A stretch of 64,000 nucleotides of DNA from Apostichopus japonicus. Lineage: Eukaryota; Echinodermata; Holothuroidea; Aspidochirotida; Stichopodidae. The stretch is from the NCBI RefSeq assembly GCF_037975245.1, contig NC_092566.1:12519001-12583000 (forward strand), in the 5' to 3' direction. The notes beneath the pieces were generated by a model. The model made no database searches and was not told where the DNA came from. It worked only from the letters and a program-made list of their open reading frames with translations. The position numbers and the translations under genes were made by a program. Numbering within the stretch: position 1 is the first letter of the stretch; every line of letters starts with the position of its first letter. Below, in pieces: positions 1 through 9,466 of this stretch.

Positions 1-77
1 TAGTTGAACTCAATGTAAAGAACTGGACAGATGCAATCAATGTGTTTAAATAAAAACATGTTACAATACTGACTTAC

Positions 78-276
78 CTAACTTTAGAATAAGCAATACA
101 AACAAAACTAGGGCAGTGTTCCAAATACGGAATGCAGGAACATATACCCAAATAAAGGCTAGGAGACGCCCTGCCTCCGTTGTGGTGGACCTTTCTATGA
201 TAAGTTTAGCAGCTTTACATCGAAAGAAACTTTGACAAAACATATAATAAATAAATGCAGTGAAACCAATATTCAA
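78..276 (-). CDS. Possible exon with a membrane segment, gene runs off left edge
   Basis: An open minus-strand frame ends at a strong splice donor (GTAAGT, exon end at about 78). It encodes a basic stretch followed by a very hydrophobic segment (LLAFIWVYVPAF, then LVLFVLLILKLG), which looks like one or two membrane helices. The exact upstream acceptor is unclear; several AGs lie between about 190 and 240. The possible exon at 430-589 would lie upstream in the same gene. I do not recognise the family. The call rests on the splice donor and the protein-like composition, so it may be a chance open frame. Confidence 0.3.
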
Positions 277-429
277 TCATTTAGTTTATTAATATGACAC
301 AGTTGTAACTTTTATGACATCAATTATCTTTACTCAAAAAATTCTGCGCGCTTGGTGCCAACCTGTGGTGGCACTCCACTTAGTGTCGAAAGCGCCCCTA
401 CAGACCATTCTCACCCCCCCGACCGATAC

Positions 430-589
430 CTCTTGCTCTGCCACTGCCAGTCTCCACTGGGGTACAGCTGCTGGAGTGCATCAGCCTCTGTTGGGGCATA
501 GCCTTTTGTTGAGGAACTGGTGTTGTCTTTTTGGTGGATCAGTTTGGATACCAACCTCTCAAGTTTCTTAATTGGACACACACCTTCGA
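430..589 (-). CDS. Possible internal exon of an unidentified minus-strand gene
   Basis: An open minus-strand frame is bounded by a good acceptor with a pyrimidine tract (TTTGTCTTTTTCAG, exon start at 589) and a GT donor (exon end at 430). It encodes about 53 residues containing KKLERLVSKLIHQKDN and, near the end, SGDWQWQSKR. It reads like a soluble helical segment with a polar linker. The acceptor splits a codon after its first base and the donor splits one after its second. The family is not recognised. It could belong with the hydrophobic candidate exon at 78-276. Confidence 0.33.
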
Positions 590-659
590 CTGAAAAAGAC
601 AAATAATACCGGGATATGCAGAGTTAATAATATATCAGAATGCATACTGTACACGTAGC

Positions 660-1505
660 AGGGATGTGCTCAGGAATATTTGAGTGCCGGGCAGATTGTG
701 CGGTAGTGTGATCCACACCCTGGGAGAGGGATCTCATGGGTGGGGTACCCCTCCCCACTGGAAAAATTTTGCACATGAAGTATGCTTAGGGTGGTGCTAT
801 TTTTCCTATTTTGTGCCATGTATTCTCCCAGATTTTGTTTATGGTAAAAATTTGTTAAATTATCATCAAAAAAGTGCTGGACGGAAAAGGTTAACATACT
901 GTTTGTGCTGGGCGGCATTCAGAACTGCTGGGTGCAGCCGCCCGGTGCCGCTCAGTGTGAGCACATCCCTGACATAGTGAATTATATAACTTCCAACATA
1001 AATTACTGAATACCACATTTTGCCCATTACTAAATAGTCAACAATCCACATCATAAATTCATCACACCTGCTTAATGTTTTACAGTATGTATAGTGTCAA
1101 CTCTGCAAGGATTCAAGAATGGTTCATTTACTAATCTAGTGCAAACCTAAACTAGTGATGTGCAACAATTTCTATTATTATTTTTATTTCTATGTTAGTA
1201 GTATACACCTGCAGTATAATAACTTATCTACTAATACGTTACATTCACTAAATGTTGTAACGTTTGATGTTACAATGGCAATGTCCCAGTAGGCTTGTTC
1301 ATACACTAATATGTCACCAAATGTTATCAGGGATGCATAATTGCATTAAAAATATAGCTAGAATTTGCTTATTTCCAAGACTAAAAATTACGGCATATGC
1401 TACAGTTGTGCCCTGAACAATAAAGTTTTTAAAGACAACATTGAAACATGATATGGTATTTTATGGGCGACCATTCTAGTTCTCTCACAAATCAGTAGTA
1501 TCACT
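660..1505. other. No gene seen
   Basis: AT-rich sequence with short unlinked open frames on both strands and no convincing exon, RNA gene or repeat boundary. The segment near 690-770 is GC-richer and may be an old repeat fragment. Confidence 0.4.
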
Positions 1506-2419
1506 CAGCGACGTAGCCAGGAATTTGAAAGGGGGGAGCACTTTTTGTGATTGATATGGATTTTCAAAGTTGTAGGTACGACTATCTGAGCGGAGCGCCA
1601 CCATCAATGGGCGCGTAGCGTATAAGAAAATTTTTGGTTTTACAGATGGCCGGAAACGGCCCTTCCCGAGTGTTCATTCTGGTTCCCTGGCTTCTTGCTA
1701 ACTTGATTCACCTCATTCAATATCACTTTTAAACCCCAAGAACAAACAAGTTAATGTATTTAAAATTAGCCAAGTACATGTACAGACTAGTTTTACTTTT
1801 CAACTTCTGATACTTGTAGATACAAAGATAGGCCAGAAATGTTCACGGCGCAAAAAAAAAAAAAAAAGTAGGACTAAAAATGGCAAAAAATAAAGAACCA
1901 AAATGAAACAAGCAAGTAGGCTAAATGTGACTACTCTGGCATGGCAGGGGTCTTGTTTTCAAGCTCAGGAAGTGCCATTTCCTGCAATCTGGGAGGCATA
2001 TTTTCAAAACTAACTCCATTACGCTACGCACCAACCATGGTGGCGCGTAGCGTAGTTTGACCTACCAATCGTCCCCCTGATAATTATGATAGATGGCCAC
2101 ACTCTGATCCGCCGTACCAATCCCAAATAGCTTCCGACGCCCCTGGGTAGGCAATATGTATTTTATTATGCAGTGGCCAACTGTAGGCTTGTAATAGGCT
2201 ATAGGCTAAATTTAGCTAATTGCATCTGCCAAACTAAGTAAGTAGTTGAATCAGTAGACGTGAATGTTACTACGATTATAATCCAGTTGACGTGTAAGAT
2301 CAAAAGAGCACTAACAAAATACCATGCTAAAAAAAACAACAGTTTTTAAACTTTTTTTCCGACACTAAAAAGGGGGGGGGAGCAGTCGCTCCCCCTGCTC
2401 CCCCCTGGCTACGTCCCTG
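1506..2419. mobile_element. hAT-type non-autonomous element with 8-bp target duplication
   Basis: The element starts CAGCGACGTAGCCAGG and ends CCTGGCTACGTCCCTG, terminal inverted repeats with one mismatch. It is flanked by the perfect direct repeat GTATCACT at 1498-1505 and 2420-2427. An 8-bp duplication and CAG...CTG ends are the known signature of hAT transposons. The 914-bp body has no coding capacity. It holds inner inverted modules with GCGGAGCGCCACCAT near 1595 and ACGCTACGCACCAACC near 2020. The part at about 1590-1710 is an inverted relative of 44880-45015. Runs of G and C flank both ends inside the repeats. Confidence 0.85.
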
Positions 2420-2705
2420 GTATCACTTTCCTTTGTATAATTTTTAGAACTGCATGATCAGATTATGTGAACAGTAGAGCTATGAAGCCTATGATGTTAT
2501 ATTTTGGCAAATGCCTTTAATTTTTATATCATGATGAAATTATCAATCATTGTAAGACAAACTCAACGACCCCACAGAATGGTGCGTCATATCCGATGAA
2601 TTGTGTGACTAAGGGGTCCTTCAAAGCGCACATTTGGTACGTGATTACAACTACAATATGTGTGCCAGTGTGGGTCAATGTACCATGCAGGGTCCATCAC
2701 TGTCA

Positions 2706-2750
2706 CAGGGGCGTCGGAAGCTATTTTGGATTGGTACGGCAGATCAGAGT
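2706..2750. repeat. Fragment of an element end, inverted copy of 2101-2145
   Basis: The segment starts CAGGGGCGTCGGAAGC. Its reverse complement matches 2101-2145 at 43 of 45 positions. The copy at 2101-2145 ends in GACGCCCCTG, which looks like a hAT-type terminus, so both are probably remnants of one element family. Confidence 0.55.
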
Positions 2751-2759
2751 GCTCAAGAG

Positions 2760-3690
2760 TGTTGGAATAAAAACAATTTTCACCAAAGGTGACCATATTT
2801 GAAATCTGGCCAATTTTGGACCAACACAGCAGAAGAGAGTAAAATACTACCAATATGAGCTGAAGTATGACTCATTGCTGTTGAATGTGGGTTCACAGGC
2901 TATGTGAGGGAATGGTACACAAATACGGTGCTACTACATGCTTCTATACTGCTTTTTCTTGTTGTAAAAATATACACCAAACAGAGTCATTTTTACTCCT
3001 GAAAGTGAAATTCCTCCCCTTTCTTATGACTTTTGAAGTAAATAAACCATGGAGCTTTATAGCTCCATGAATAAACCAATAATACGGAAAAGAGGATATG
3101 CAAAAGGTTTTTCCTCCAGTTTATTCAATTTCAGGCATTTGACAGACCTTTTGAAAACATCTTAAAAAAAATCTTATATTAAAGGAGAACACAGTTAATA
3201 ATATATGCACTTCTATATTCTGGTTAAGTGACACCTTGTTTCTTTGGCTTTCTCTGCTTATAGTAAGTATATTCTGCTCTACTTGTAAAGGAATCAAAAG
3301 ATAGATGATAAGAAAAGGGTCTTAATATGATGACAGCCAATGAATTAAATGGATCTATAGAGGGTTAAGGGTTGTAAATACATTATAAAAAGAGGACAAC
3401 AGTGAATCAACTGCCTTAAAATGTGTAATAATGGAAGGGGGGGGGGGGCTGCCGCATTAGAGAGAGTGCAGGGAATTGATGTGTATATCCTTTAAATTGG
3501 GTACAGTCTGTGCTTGTGCATATACACTCATCATGTGATATAAATATATATACATATGTATATATATATATTTAAACCAAATGTCAATACGGATGCAGTC
3601 CGTTTAGCTAATTTTGAAAAAAAGTAAAAACTACTTTCGGTCTGTGACGTTTTTTAGTGATATTTAGTAACAAATTGTGACTCGATTAGA
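2760..3690. other. No gene seen; poly-G run and short TA repeat
   Basis: No supported gene. A G run lies near 3437-3448 and an imperfect (TA)n tract at about 3540-3572. The rest is AT-rich sequence. Confidence 0.4.
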
Positions 3691-4375
3691 CAGGCGCATA
3701 GCGAGGAATTTGCCAAGGGAGGGGCGAAGATTGTAGTCAAACTATCTAAGCGTAGCGCCACCATGTATTGGCGCGAAGCGTAAAAGAAAATTTTGGCTGA
3801 AAATGCCTCCCAGATCGCTGGAAATGGCACTTTCCAGGCTTTGTAAGTTGCATCTAAGCATTTTCTATTTGGAAATTACTAGCAATATCATAAACAAAAT
3901 ATGCTCGAGGGGAGGGGAGGGCGGGGCGCTGCAGGCCAAAAGTTTTTGTGAAAATTCTGGCAATATGCTGAGAATTTTTGGGGCACCTACTGAAAGTATA
4001 ATAATTTTGCAATGTGTTTTTCAATGGTTAAACTTATATTATTAGTATAGAATGTTATTGGCATGTGATGTAATAACCTATGAATGCCTATATGATATGC
4101 ACATTAACATGTTGAACCCACAGGGAGCGCGTAAAAAAATTTGTTCATATTTTAAGGGCAAATTGTTACAGACCCCCAAATCAAATTAGGCTCCTACGCC
4201 TATGGTGCCGCCGGCGCCAAATATGATTTGGATAAATAATCTCATGCATTATTTTCTATTTATAGCCACAAAAAAAAATCTATGCCACCAAATATTGGAG
4301 GGGTAATTAGATACTATATCCCCCCACCTAAAATATTGGGGGGACATGTCTCCCCCGCCCCCCATGATCACCGCC
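3691..4375. mobile_element. Degenerate hAT-type element
   Basis: The left end reads CAGGCGCATAGCGAGGAATTTG, followed by the inner module AGCGTAGCGCCACCATG that is shared with the elements at 1506 and 37438. A right end ending in CCGCCCATGCCCAG near 4382 is possible, but no target duplication matches. The boundaries are therefore uncertain. G- and C-rich runs near 3910 and 4320-4370 fit the family style. Confidence 0.45.
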
Positions 4376-4703
4376 CATGCCCAGAACTGCAATTACAATT
4401 CCTAATTGCCAAACAACCGCACTCAGCGTTGCCTAAAATTTAATGTCAGAATTGATTTGACGGCTGCATGTAAAAAATATAAAACTTTTTATAAGTTTCT
4501 CTTATACAGGTACATATATTTTTTCCTATCCCATGTCAATAAATATTATTCTACAATCTGTATCTGTATTCCATTCATGGGTGGTGAGAGTCGGGTGTCT
4601 TTTGAGGAACTTTTAATTTTTGCTGCTGCTCGTGAATCTGTGCCTCTTTTGGGATTTGATCCAATTTCATCTGTAGAGGTGTTGCAAAATGATGGGATCT
4701 ATC

Positions 4704-5069
4704 CAAGGGCATAGGAACCGGGGGGGGGGGCTGGGGGCGCCAGCCCCCCAGTGAAAAATGTGGAGGGGCGGAAGTATCATTCCGCCCCCCCACTTAGCAA
4801 GTCAGAAAACCCCTTTTTCATTTCCAAATGAGAAAAAAATCTCATTTGGAGCACCAATTTGCATCTAAGGCCAGGTGAAAATGCAAAATTATATACAAAA
4901 TGGAGTGGGTGGGTTGAAGTGTGCTATATTGCACCAAATTGCATCTGAGGCCACCTGGAAATGCAAAAAAAATCCAAAGGGGAGGGGTCACTCCCTCCCC
5001 TTAAACCCCTCCCCAGGCCGGCCATCAGTCTTCAGCCCCCCCACTCAAAAGTACCTTCCTACGCCACTG
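4704..5069. mobile_element. hAT-type MITE with perfect 8-bp target duplication
   Basis: The ends are CAAGGGCATAGGAA and TTCCTACGCCACTG, which pair at 11 of 14 positions. Perfect direct repeats GATCTATC flank it at 4696-4703 and 5070-5077. The element is 366 bp, non-coding, with a G run after the left end and C runs before the right end. An internal phrase resembling GCACCAA(A/T)TTGCATCT occurs twice, near 4852 and 4931. Confidence 0.85.
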
Positions 5070-5077
5070 GATCTATC

Positions 5078-6719
5078 CCACTGCAAACACTTGTTCGTTG
5101 GTTCTTCGGGTACCGAGGGTCCATACCACATACAATGCTTGGAGGAATCATATGGAGACTGGAATTTTAGAGTCTCCAATATTTGGTTTGGGATAAAATT
5201 AGTGTATCCCATTGTCCACATCATACATGTTATCTTATTTACTTACTGTATAGGGTGTATATGAGTGTTGGCTATGTGGGAATTAAATTTCATCCTGAAA
5301 AATAGATTTAAGTGCAATCCATACAGTAGAAATGTTAATGTGCGTGCATTTCTGGCTCCTATTGGGGATAAATCTTAAGATACACACCCGTCAACGGGGA
5401 TACTCTGAGAAACAAGGATATCCCCTATTTTACTCATCAAAATACAGTCAAACGGAGTGTCAATAACATGCTCTGAGGTTGTTAGTGAGATCTGAGCATG
5501 TTCCCCACTTTCCAGGGTTTAAATGGCATTTAGGTGTAAAAAGTGGGCCTGGCATTTTTTCCATACACTGGTATAAGCCTGTTTCACAACATCCGATTGG
5601 CACGCCACAGTTCCCGGGCTCTCCACAGACTGTGTGTACACCGAGGACGAAATACACAAAGATATTGATCAACCAAATGCAAGTAATTTTTTTTTCAAAT
5701 TTAAAGAAGGAGACGACTTTATAGTTAGAAATCAGCCGACTGGTATATCAATATTATAAAAAGTACACAAACTAGCAAATCTAACAACTTAAATAAGGGT
5801 AGAGTCGATGCAGCAACTTAGCCTTAATGTTCATGTTAGGCAAGTATGGGCCTAGCTTTAATTTTAACGTTGCGGTACACCATCAAGTGCCTTTTTAAGT
5901 TAGGCTACAATTGGACCAAGAGGGGTTTTCAGGTAGAAATGTAATACTTATATTAACAGAAGATAAAATGTATCAATTGGTCAACATGTCATTTTCTTAG
6001 ATTTTACATGTTTCACTGGGATCCAAGGGATGTTTAATTAACTGCCATGGAATTGTGGACAACCAACGTTACCATCAGTGCATCACCTCCCCACATTGAT
6101 GATCGTGTTATTACTACATGGCTTATGACATAGTTTAGACTAAATTAGTACATGCAATGTCACGTATTGTATTTGTGCAGGTGTAGGCCTACATGTAGCC
6201 TAATACTTTTGGTCCAGTCTTCATTCTATGTGTAATTAACACTTAAGATTTATCTAGGACAATTAGCATTAATTAGTCCTTGAAAAGCTGTGTCATTGAA
6301 GTGGAAAATGTTTTACATGGAAAGGAGTTGGGGGGGGGGGTAGTCCACAACTACATGTATGATGTGCAGTATGTTAACACTATTTGGTAGAAGACAGTGA
6401 TTGAAAAATGTAATTAAAAGTTTGCTGTCCATAAATCTTGGTTGACATTTGAAAATTACATGAGATGTTCAGACAAAAACTATGGTTCTCTACATTGCTA
6501 ATATGGTGATGAAATCTGTTTCTCTGTACAGTAGCAAACATGCGATTGGCATTGGCAATGGAAAAAGTCACTGTTATCATACAACCTCTTTTTTATCTCG
6601 AGGGGAGGTTGATGAACGATAATATTAGTCCATGTGTCAAACCAAAATGTTACGGTATGCTGAAATTACAAAATTAGCTAAACTGTCTACAGAGGTCTGT
6701 GGTTTTCTGACATGCGAAG
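5078..6719. other. No gene seen
   Basis: AT-rich sequence with unremarkable short open frames. A G run lies near 6332. No exon with both splice sites and no repeat boundary could be supported. Confidence 0.4.
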
Positions 6720-6785
6720 CAAGGGGGCGAAATGATACTTCGGCCCCCCATATTTTTCACAGCTCCCCCGGTTTCTACGCCCTTG
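6720..6785. mobile_element. Short hAT-type MITE remnant
   Basis: The ends CAAGGGGGCGAAA and TTTCTACGCCCTTG resemble those of the element at 4704-5069, but only 66 bp remain and the flanks share no target duplication. It is probably an internally deleted or truncated copy. Confidence 0.4.
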
Positions 6786-7864
6786 CCCTCACCAATAACC
6801 ATAAACTGATTTTATTTACTGCAGGTAGCGGAGTCGTAACAGATTCCTTTGAAAAGGGGGAATTTCTCTTACAATACAGTGGAAATTTGCTTACGGCTAC
6901 ATAAGGAGATCAGCTGGAAAATGAAATACATCTGGGTTCAGATTCTTCATCAAGGGCAAGGAATATTGGTAAGGCATTGGGTACTGTGAGAAGTGTATAT
7001 ACAAAGTCATGTTAAGTTCAAGGTAATTTTTTGTTACTTTTTTCCTAGCAATCCGTAGTTGTTGAAAGAATCTATGAGTTTTATTTTCATACTCGGGAGT
7101 CTACAGTTAGTCTTCGTCCCATAAGGACTTATTTTAGGAGTTCTCATTTCTTTCGGCCCTTTATTGTTAAACCGTTTCTTCTATTGTTCTTGATTTGGAA
7201 TCCAAATACTTCAATAAAATCTACCACTGGAAGAAATGAATCTGATTTGTTTCCGGAACTGTTTCTTATATAATCTCGTTATTTCAGACTTATCCTTCGG
7301 ACATAAGAATCTTGTGTAAGGTGCCCACCCTAAAACGAACTAAGTATATTAACTAAAACCTGGCCTTTCAGTCTTTTTGTTGTCATGTAACTGTCAACTT
7401 TGCTCTCAAGATTCCAGTCTGATCATCAACAACACTTACTCTTAAAAGATGTGAACATTGCAATTCATTTCAGTTCCAGCATTTCCGGTTGCTGTAGGGG
7501 AAATCACTCTGGGAGAAGTTGAAATGTATGGCTTACCCTGTATTTGTTATAGCACATGTATCCATTTATTGACCATAGTTGAAGGTAATTGAGATAAACT
7601 GCAACACCCATTGAAATAATGTAATCAAGTCTGCATTTGTACCTTCTCTCCCTTCATTTATCCAGATAAACAATGTGTAATGTATATGACACTACTTGGT
7701 TTACCTAGGAGTTATTAAGGCTGCAATTTTAATAATTATCTTTATTGATTCATTGTTATTAACAAACACAGCTATTTCATTTATAGTATTGATGCAACTG
7801 AAGAATCAACGTCTGGTCGTAAATTAGGAGGACTAGTAAAACCATGGAGAGAAGAGAGAAGTGA

Positions 7865-7975
7865 ATGTCAAACTTTCTACCCAGCATTGTGCCTGATTTT
7901 GCATCACAGAATATTGAAAGGGGTGAAAAATTGCTATATGGCGTTGGAAACTTACCGTGGAAGAATTGCACCCAG
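7865..7975 (+). CDS. Possible first exon of an unknown gene
   Basis: A frame of 37 codons starts at an ATG and ends exactly at a strong donor (CAG|GTAAGA). It includes SIVPDFASQNIERGEK and LLYGVGNLPWKNC and reads like real protein, but I do not know the family. A second open frame through the same bases starts after a TTTATAG acceptor near 7785, so the frame is uncertain. Further candidate exons follow at 8020 and 8341 on the same strand. The reading phase into the next candidate does not fit the better-looking frame there, which lowers confidence. Confidence 0.3.
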
Positions 7976-8019
7976 GTAAGACTATTTTTTCTAACATAAT
8001 TATCAATTTGCTTCTTCAG

Positions 8020-8153
8020 CTGTCTTTGACAACCCACACAAATTATTTCCATCATTTATCACTTCCGCAAACTCTAAAATCATGGAACTGGGACCACTAC
8101 CACCAGTATCCTACATGGTCCCAGTTTCTTTACCAAAGGGGTATGGCTACATG
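8020..8153 (+). CDS. Possible second exon of the unknown gene
   Basis: The segment lies between the acceptor TTTGCTTCTTCAG and the donor ATG|GTAGGA. Two frames are open. The more protein-like one contains DNPHKLFPSFITSANSK and MELGPLPPVSYMVPVSLPKG. That frame needs one base from the preceding exon, whereas the preceding candidate ends in phase 0. Either the first exon is different or another exon is missed. No family recognised. Confidence 0.3.
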
Positions 8154-8340
8154 GTAGGAGTTAATTTCCATCTTCTTTGTATCGTTAACTGTTGTCAAAG
8201 AATACAAACTACAAGATCTCATAGCCATTCCATTGACCAGACTGTTATATTACAATATATTGAAATCTTAAAGTCAAGTTTTTCATCGAAAATGAAAATG
8301 AAAGTGAAAGTTAATATCGATTAATATTTTTTCCTAGCAG

Positions 8341-8428
8341 ACAAAACAAGGCAGAGAAAGTCCCCAACATCCACGTTGTGTGGCAGGAGATGTGTCTCGA
8401 AGAGTGTCCGGGAAGTCTAGTAATAAAG
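8341..8428 (+). CDS. Possible third exon of the unknown gene
   Basis: The segment lies between the acceptor TTTTTTCCTAGCAG and the donor AAAG|GTTAGT, with an open frame in phase with the proposed frame of the 8020-8153 exon. It encodes a basic, glycine- and serine-rich stretch (RCVAGDVSRRVSGKSSNK). An alternative acceptor three bases upstream adds one codon. No known domain is visible. Confidence 0.28.
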
Positions 8429-8546
8429 GTTAGTCAAAAAACTTACATTTTATCTTCAACACCTATTGTAAAATTTGAAAAAGACTTAATTAACATATAT
8501 ATTATGAACAATTAAATTCACAAGGGCAGTAGAGGTGACCCCAGCT

Positions 8547-8685
8547 CAGTGGCATAGCCAAGGGGGGGGGGCATGAGGGGGGGCGACCATGAAAGCTTGT
8601 CACCCCCAGTAAGAAGACACCCTCCCAGTAAATGGTCAAGCTTCCCCAGCGCCCCCCACTGAAAGAAAACCTGGCTATGCCACTG
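8547..8685. mobile_element. Short hAT-type MITE
   Basis: Perfect 14-bp terminal inverted repeats, CAGTGGCATAGCCA and TGGCTATGCCACTG, enclose 139 bp with G and C runs next to each end. The flanks CCCCAGCT and CCCAAGTT agree at 6 of 8 positions, which fits a decayed 8-bp target duplication. Confidence 0.75.
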
Positions 8686-8779
8686 CCCAAGTTCCCTTAA
8701 GTATAGCTTGGATGTATCCCCACTTTCAGTGTACACGTTCCTCAATGAACATATAAAGATGTATAAGATATATGTGTAT

Positions 8780-8960
8780 GCATATATATATATATTTATA
8801 TATAGTAGAAAAGATGAGGACAACATGTAATGCCTTTAAATCCAACATAATATTTAGAATAGAATAGAAATAACTAAACGCTACACAAATTTTCGGACAC
8901 CCTGGTCCTTCGTCAGGCATAAAAAGAGTGATTGAAATCACGATGGTCTACCGTAAGCCC
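8780..8960 (-). mobile_element. Penelope-like terminal repeat fragment
   Basis: On the minus strand the segment holds CTGACGAAGGACC, a short loop, then GTGTCCGAAA. This stem between CTGANGA and GAAA is the motif usually seen in terminal repeats of Penelope-like elements and resembles a hammerhead ribozyme core. The fragment abuts the (TA)n tract that starts near 8988. No coding part is present here. Confidence 0.45.
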
Positions 8961-8987
8961 CAGACTGCTCAAAGTGCTTAAACCCGG

Positions 8988-8989
8988 AA

Positions 8990-9024
<35 letters not shown>

Positions 9025-9116
9025 GATATATAGATATATATGGATATAGATATAGATATATATATATATATCTACATATATATACATATATATCTTCATA
9101 TATATCTACATACATA

Positions 9117-9184
<68 letters not shown>
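8988..9184. repeat. (TA)n microsatellite
   Basis: An imperfect TA-rich stretch, with CATATA and GATATA interruptions, becomes a pure (TA)n run at about 9119-9184. It leads directly into the left arm of the palindrome. Confidence 0.9.
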
Positions 9185-9189
<5 letters not shown>

Positions 9190-9382
9190 AGAGAAAACCA
9201 GAGAAACAAGATATGACTCATAATTGACAAAAAAGGAGTAAGTTTTAGAAAATATATTGGAATTTTCAGCAATACTTGACGAAGGTCCCAGGGGGACCGA
9301 AAATTCCAATATATTTTCTAAAACTTACTCCTTTTTTGTCAATTATGAGTCATATCTTATTTCTCTGGTTTTCTCTAATAAT
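9184..9382. repeat. Near-perfect palindrome with a Penelope-like core
   Basis: The left arm at 9184-9267 and the right arm at 9299-9382 are reverse complements over 84 bp, with one mismatch seen (C/T in the GAGAAAC/TAAG part). The 31-bp centre carries TTGACGAAGG and GGACCGAAA, the stem motif also found at 8880-8920 (minus strand) and 33525-33550. The structure is flanked by (TA)n on the left and a shorter (TA)n at 9430-9463 on the right. It may be two copies of a terminal repeat joined head to head, or a foldback element. Confidence 0.85.
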
Positions 9383-9426
9383 ATTTTCTTTTGGAGTAAA
9401 CGTGGATTTTCATTATATTATATAGA

Positions 9427-9429
<3 letters not shown>

Positions 9430-9463
<34 letters not shown>
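9430..9463. repeat. (TA)n microsatellite
   Basis: A pure TA run, 46 bp beyond the right arm of the palindrome. Confidence 0.9.

Positions 9464-9466
<3 letters not shown>

Noticed and set aside
5460-5724. Overlapping frames on both strands with Cys and Pro (for example GNCGVPIGCCETG)
   Set aside because: No family resemblance, no splice sites, and both strands are open equally.
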